DNA of 64,000 bases from Thermococcus guaymasensis DSM 11113. GTDB lineage: Archaea > Methanobacteriota_B > Thermococci > Thermococcales > Thermococcaceae. Positions within the stretch are counted from its first letter, which is position 1; each line of letters begins with the position of its first letter. The stretch spans positions 496,001-560,000 of the forward strand of contig NZ_CP007140.1 of the NCBI RefSeq assembly GCF_000816105.1. The letters run 5' to 3'. Made by a program: the position numbers and the translations under genes. Positions 63,808 to 64,000 of the stretch are shown in pieces. The notes beneath the pieces are model-generated. The model saw nothing but the letters and a program-made list of their open reading frames with translations, searched no databases and had not been told where the DNA came from.

Positions 63808-64000
63808 TTGAGATACGTAAAGCTTCCTTCCGAAAACTTTGGGGAGTTCTTCAACTTCCTCCAGAGACTTGGCCCCACCTATGGGCCTGTCAAGGAGGGA
63901 AAGACCCACCACTTCAGAGAAGTCAAAGGGGTCAGCGAGATGGATCTCAACTACACAAGGACGATGCTGCCGCCGAAGAAGTTCTTCGTGAGGCCAAGAG
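63808..64000 (+). CDS. Sulfhydrogenase beta subunit-like protein (partial, 3' end cut by window)
   Basis: The frame starts with a TTG at 63808-63810, reads as MRYVKLPSENFGEFFNFLQRLG, then YTRTMLPPKKFFVRPR, and runs off the edge (64 codons). This matches the start of the Fe-S beta subunit (HydB/HyhB) of Thermococcales cytosolic hydrogenases, which carries electrons between the hydrogenase and a flavin subunit. The rest of the hydrogenase operon should follow outside the window. GAGGCGTGG lies upstream. Confidence 0.8.
   Translation, partial: MRYVKLPSENFGEFFNFLQRLGPTYGPVKEGKTHHFREVKGVSEMDLNYTRTMLPPKKFFVRPR

Overview
The window comes from a hyperthermophilic euryarchaeon of the order Thermococcales, most likely a Thermococcus of moderate GC. 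The evidence is the archaeal ribosomal superoperon order (L3-L4-L23-L2 ... SecY-Adk-L34e-Cmk-L14e), archaeal RpoD, Cbf5 and Rnp1, TATA-type promoters with GGTG/GGAGG ribosome sites, a CGP-CTERM surface-sorting tail (a Thermococcaceae signature), CelB/LamA/AdhA/Cbt homologues like those of Pyrococcus furiosus, and a SurR-type operator beside a hydrogenase gene. The species cannot be named from this evidence.

Layout. 1-2501 is an AT-rich accessory block on the minus strand: a NurA-HerA pair (HerA runs off the edge) and a frameshifted MazG-like pseudogene. 2681-5617 (minus) is the tRNA-Ser/S13/S4/S11/RpoD cluster with an RNA methyltransferase gene upstream of it. 5618-6167 carries a candidate structured RNA. 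6168-9185 (plus) is a four-gene ABC-2-type export operon with translational overlaps. 9195-10199 is cbf5 (minus).

10351-28990 is an accessory beta-glucan island lying between cbf5 and L14e, two genes that I recall as neighbours in other Thermococcales. Leftward it encodes an oligosaccharide ABC importer (cbtABCDF) and celB. Rightward it encodes a surface-anchored tandem-domain protein, a secreted clan GH-A lipoprotein, a beta-mannosidase-like GH1, a VapBC-like pair, the laminarinase LamA, a 1059-residue GH94/GH161-like beta-glucan phosphorylase and the alcohol dehydrogenase AdhA. The predicted flow is outside cutting of laminarin-type glucans, import by Cbt, then hydrolysis (CelB) and phosphorolysis to glucose-1-phosphate inside the cell.

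29194-45531 (minus) is the main ribosomal superoperon, ending upstream with a SPOUT RNA methyltransferase. 45532-47208 is an accessory patch: nested inverted repeats and a STAND-type archaeal ATPase gene flanked by near-identical 42-bp repeats. 47209-58485 holds mixed chromosomal genes: RNA ligase, L10e, a KaiC-like operon with two membrane proteins, an MFS transporter, a class V aminotransferase, archaeal asparagine synthetase and a DUF234 ATPase. 58532-64000 is a redox locus: NuoE-like and NuoF-like subunits and a NuoG/GltD fusion on the minus strand, diverging from a sulfhydrogenase beta-like gene across a SurR-type operator.

Family names come from recognition of motifs and remembered homologues; no database search was run.
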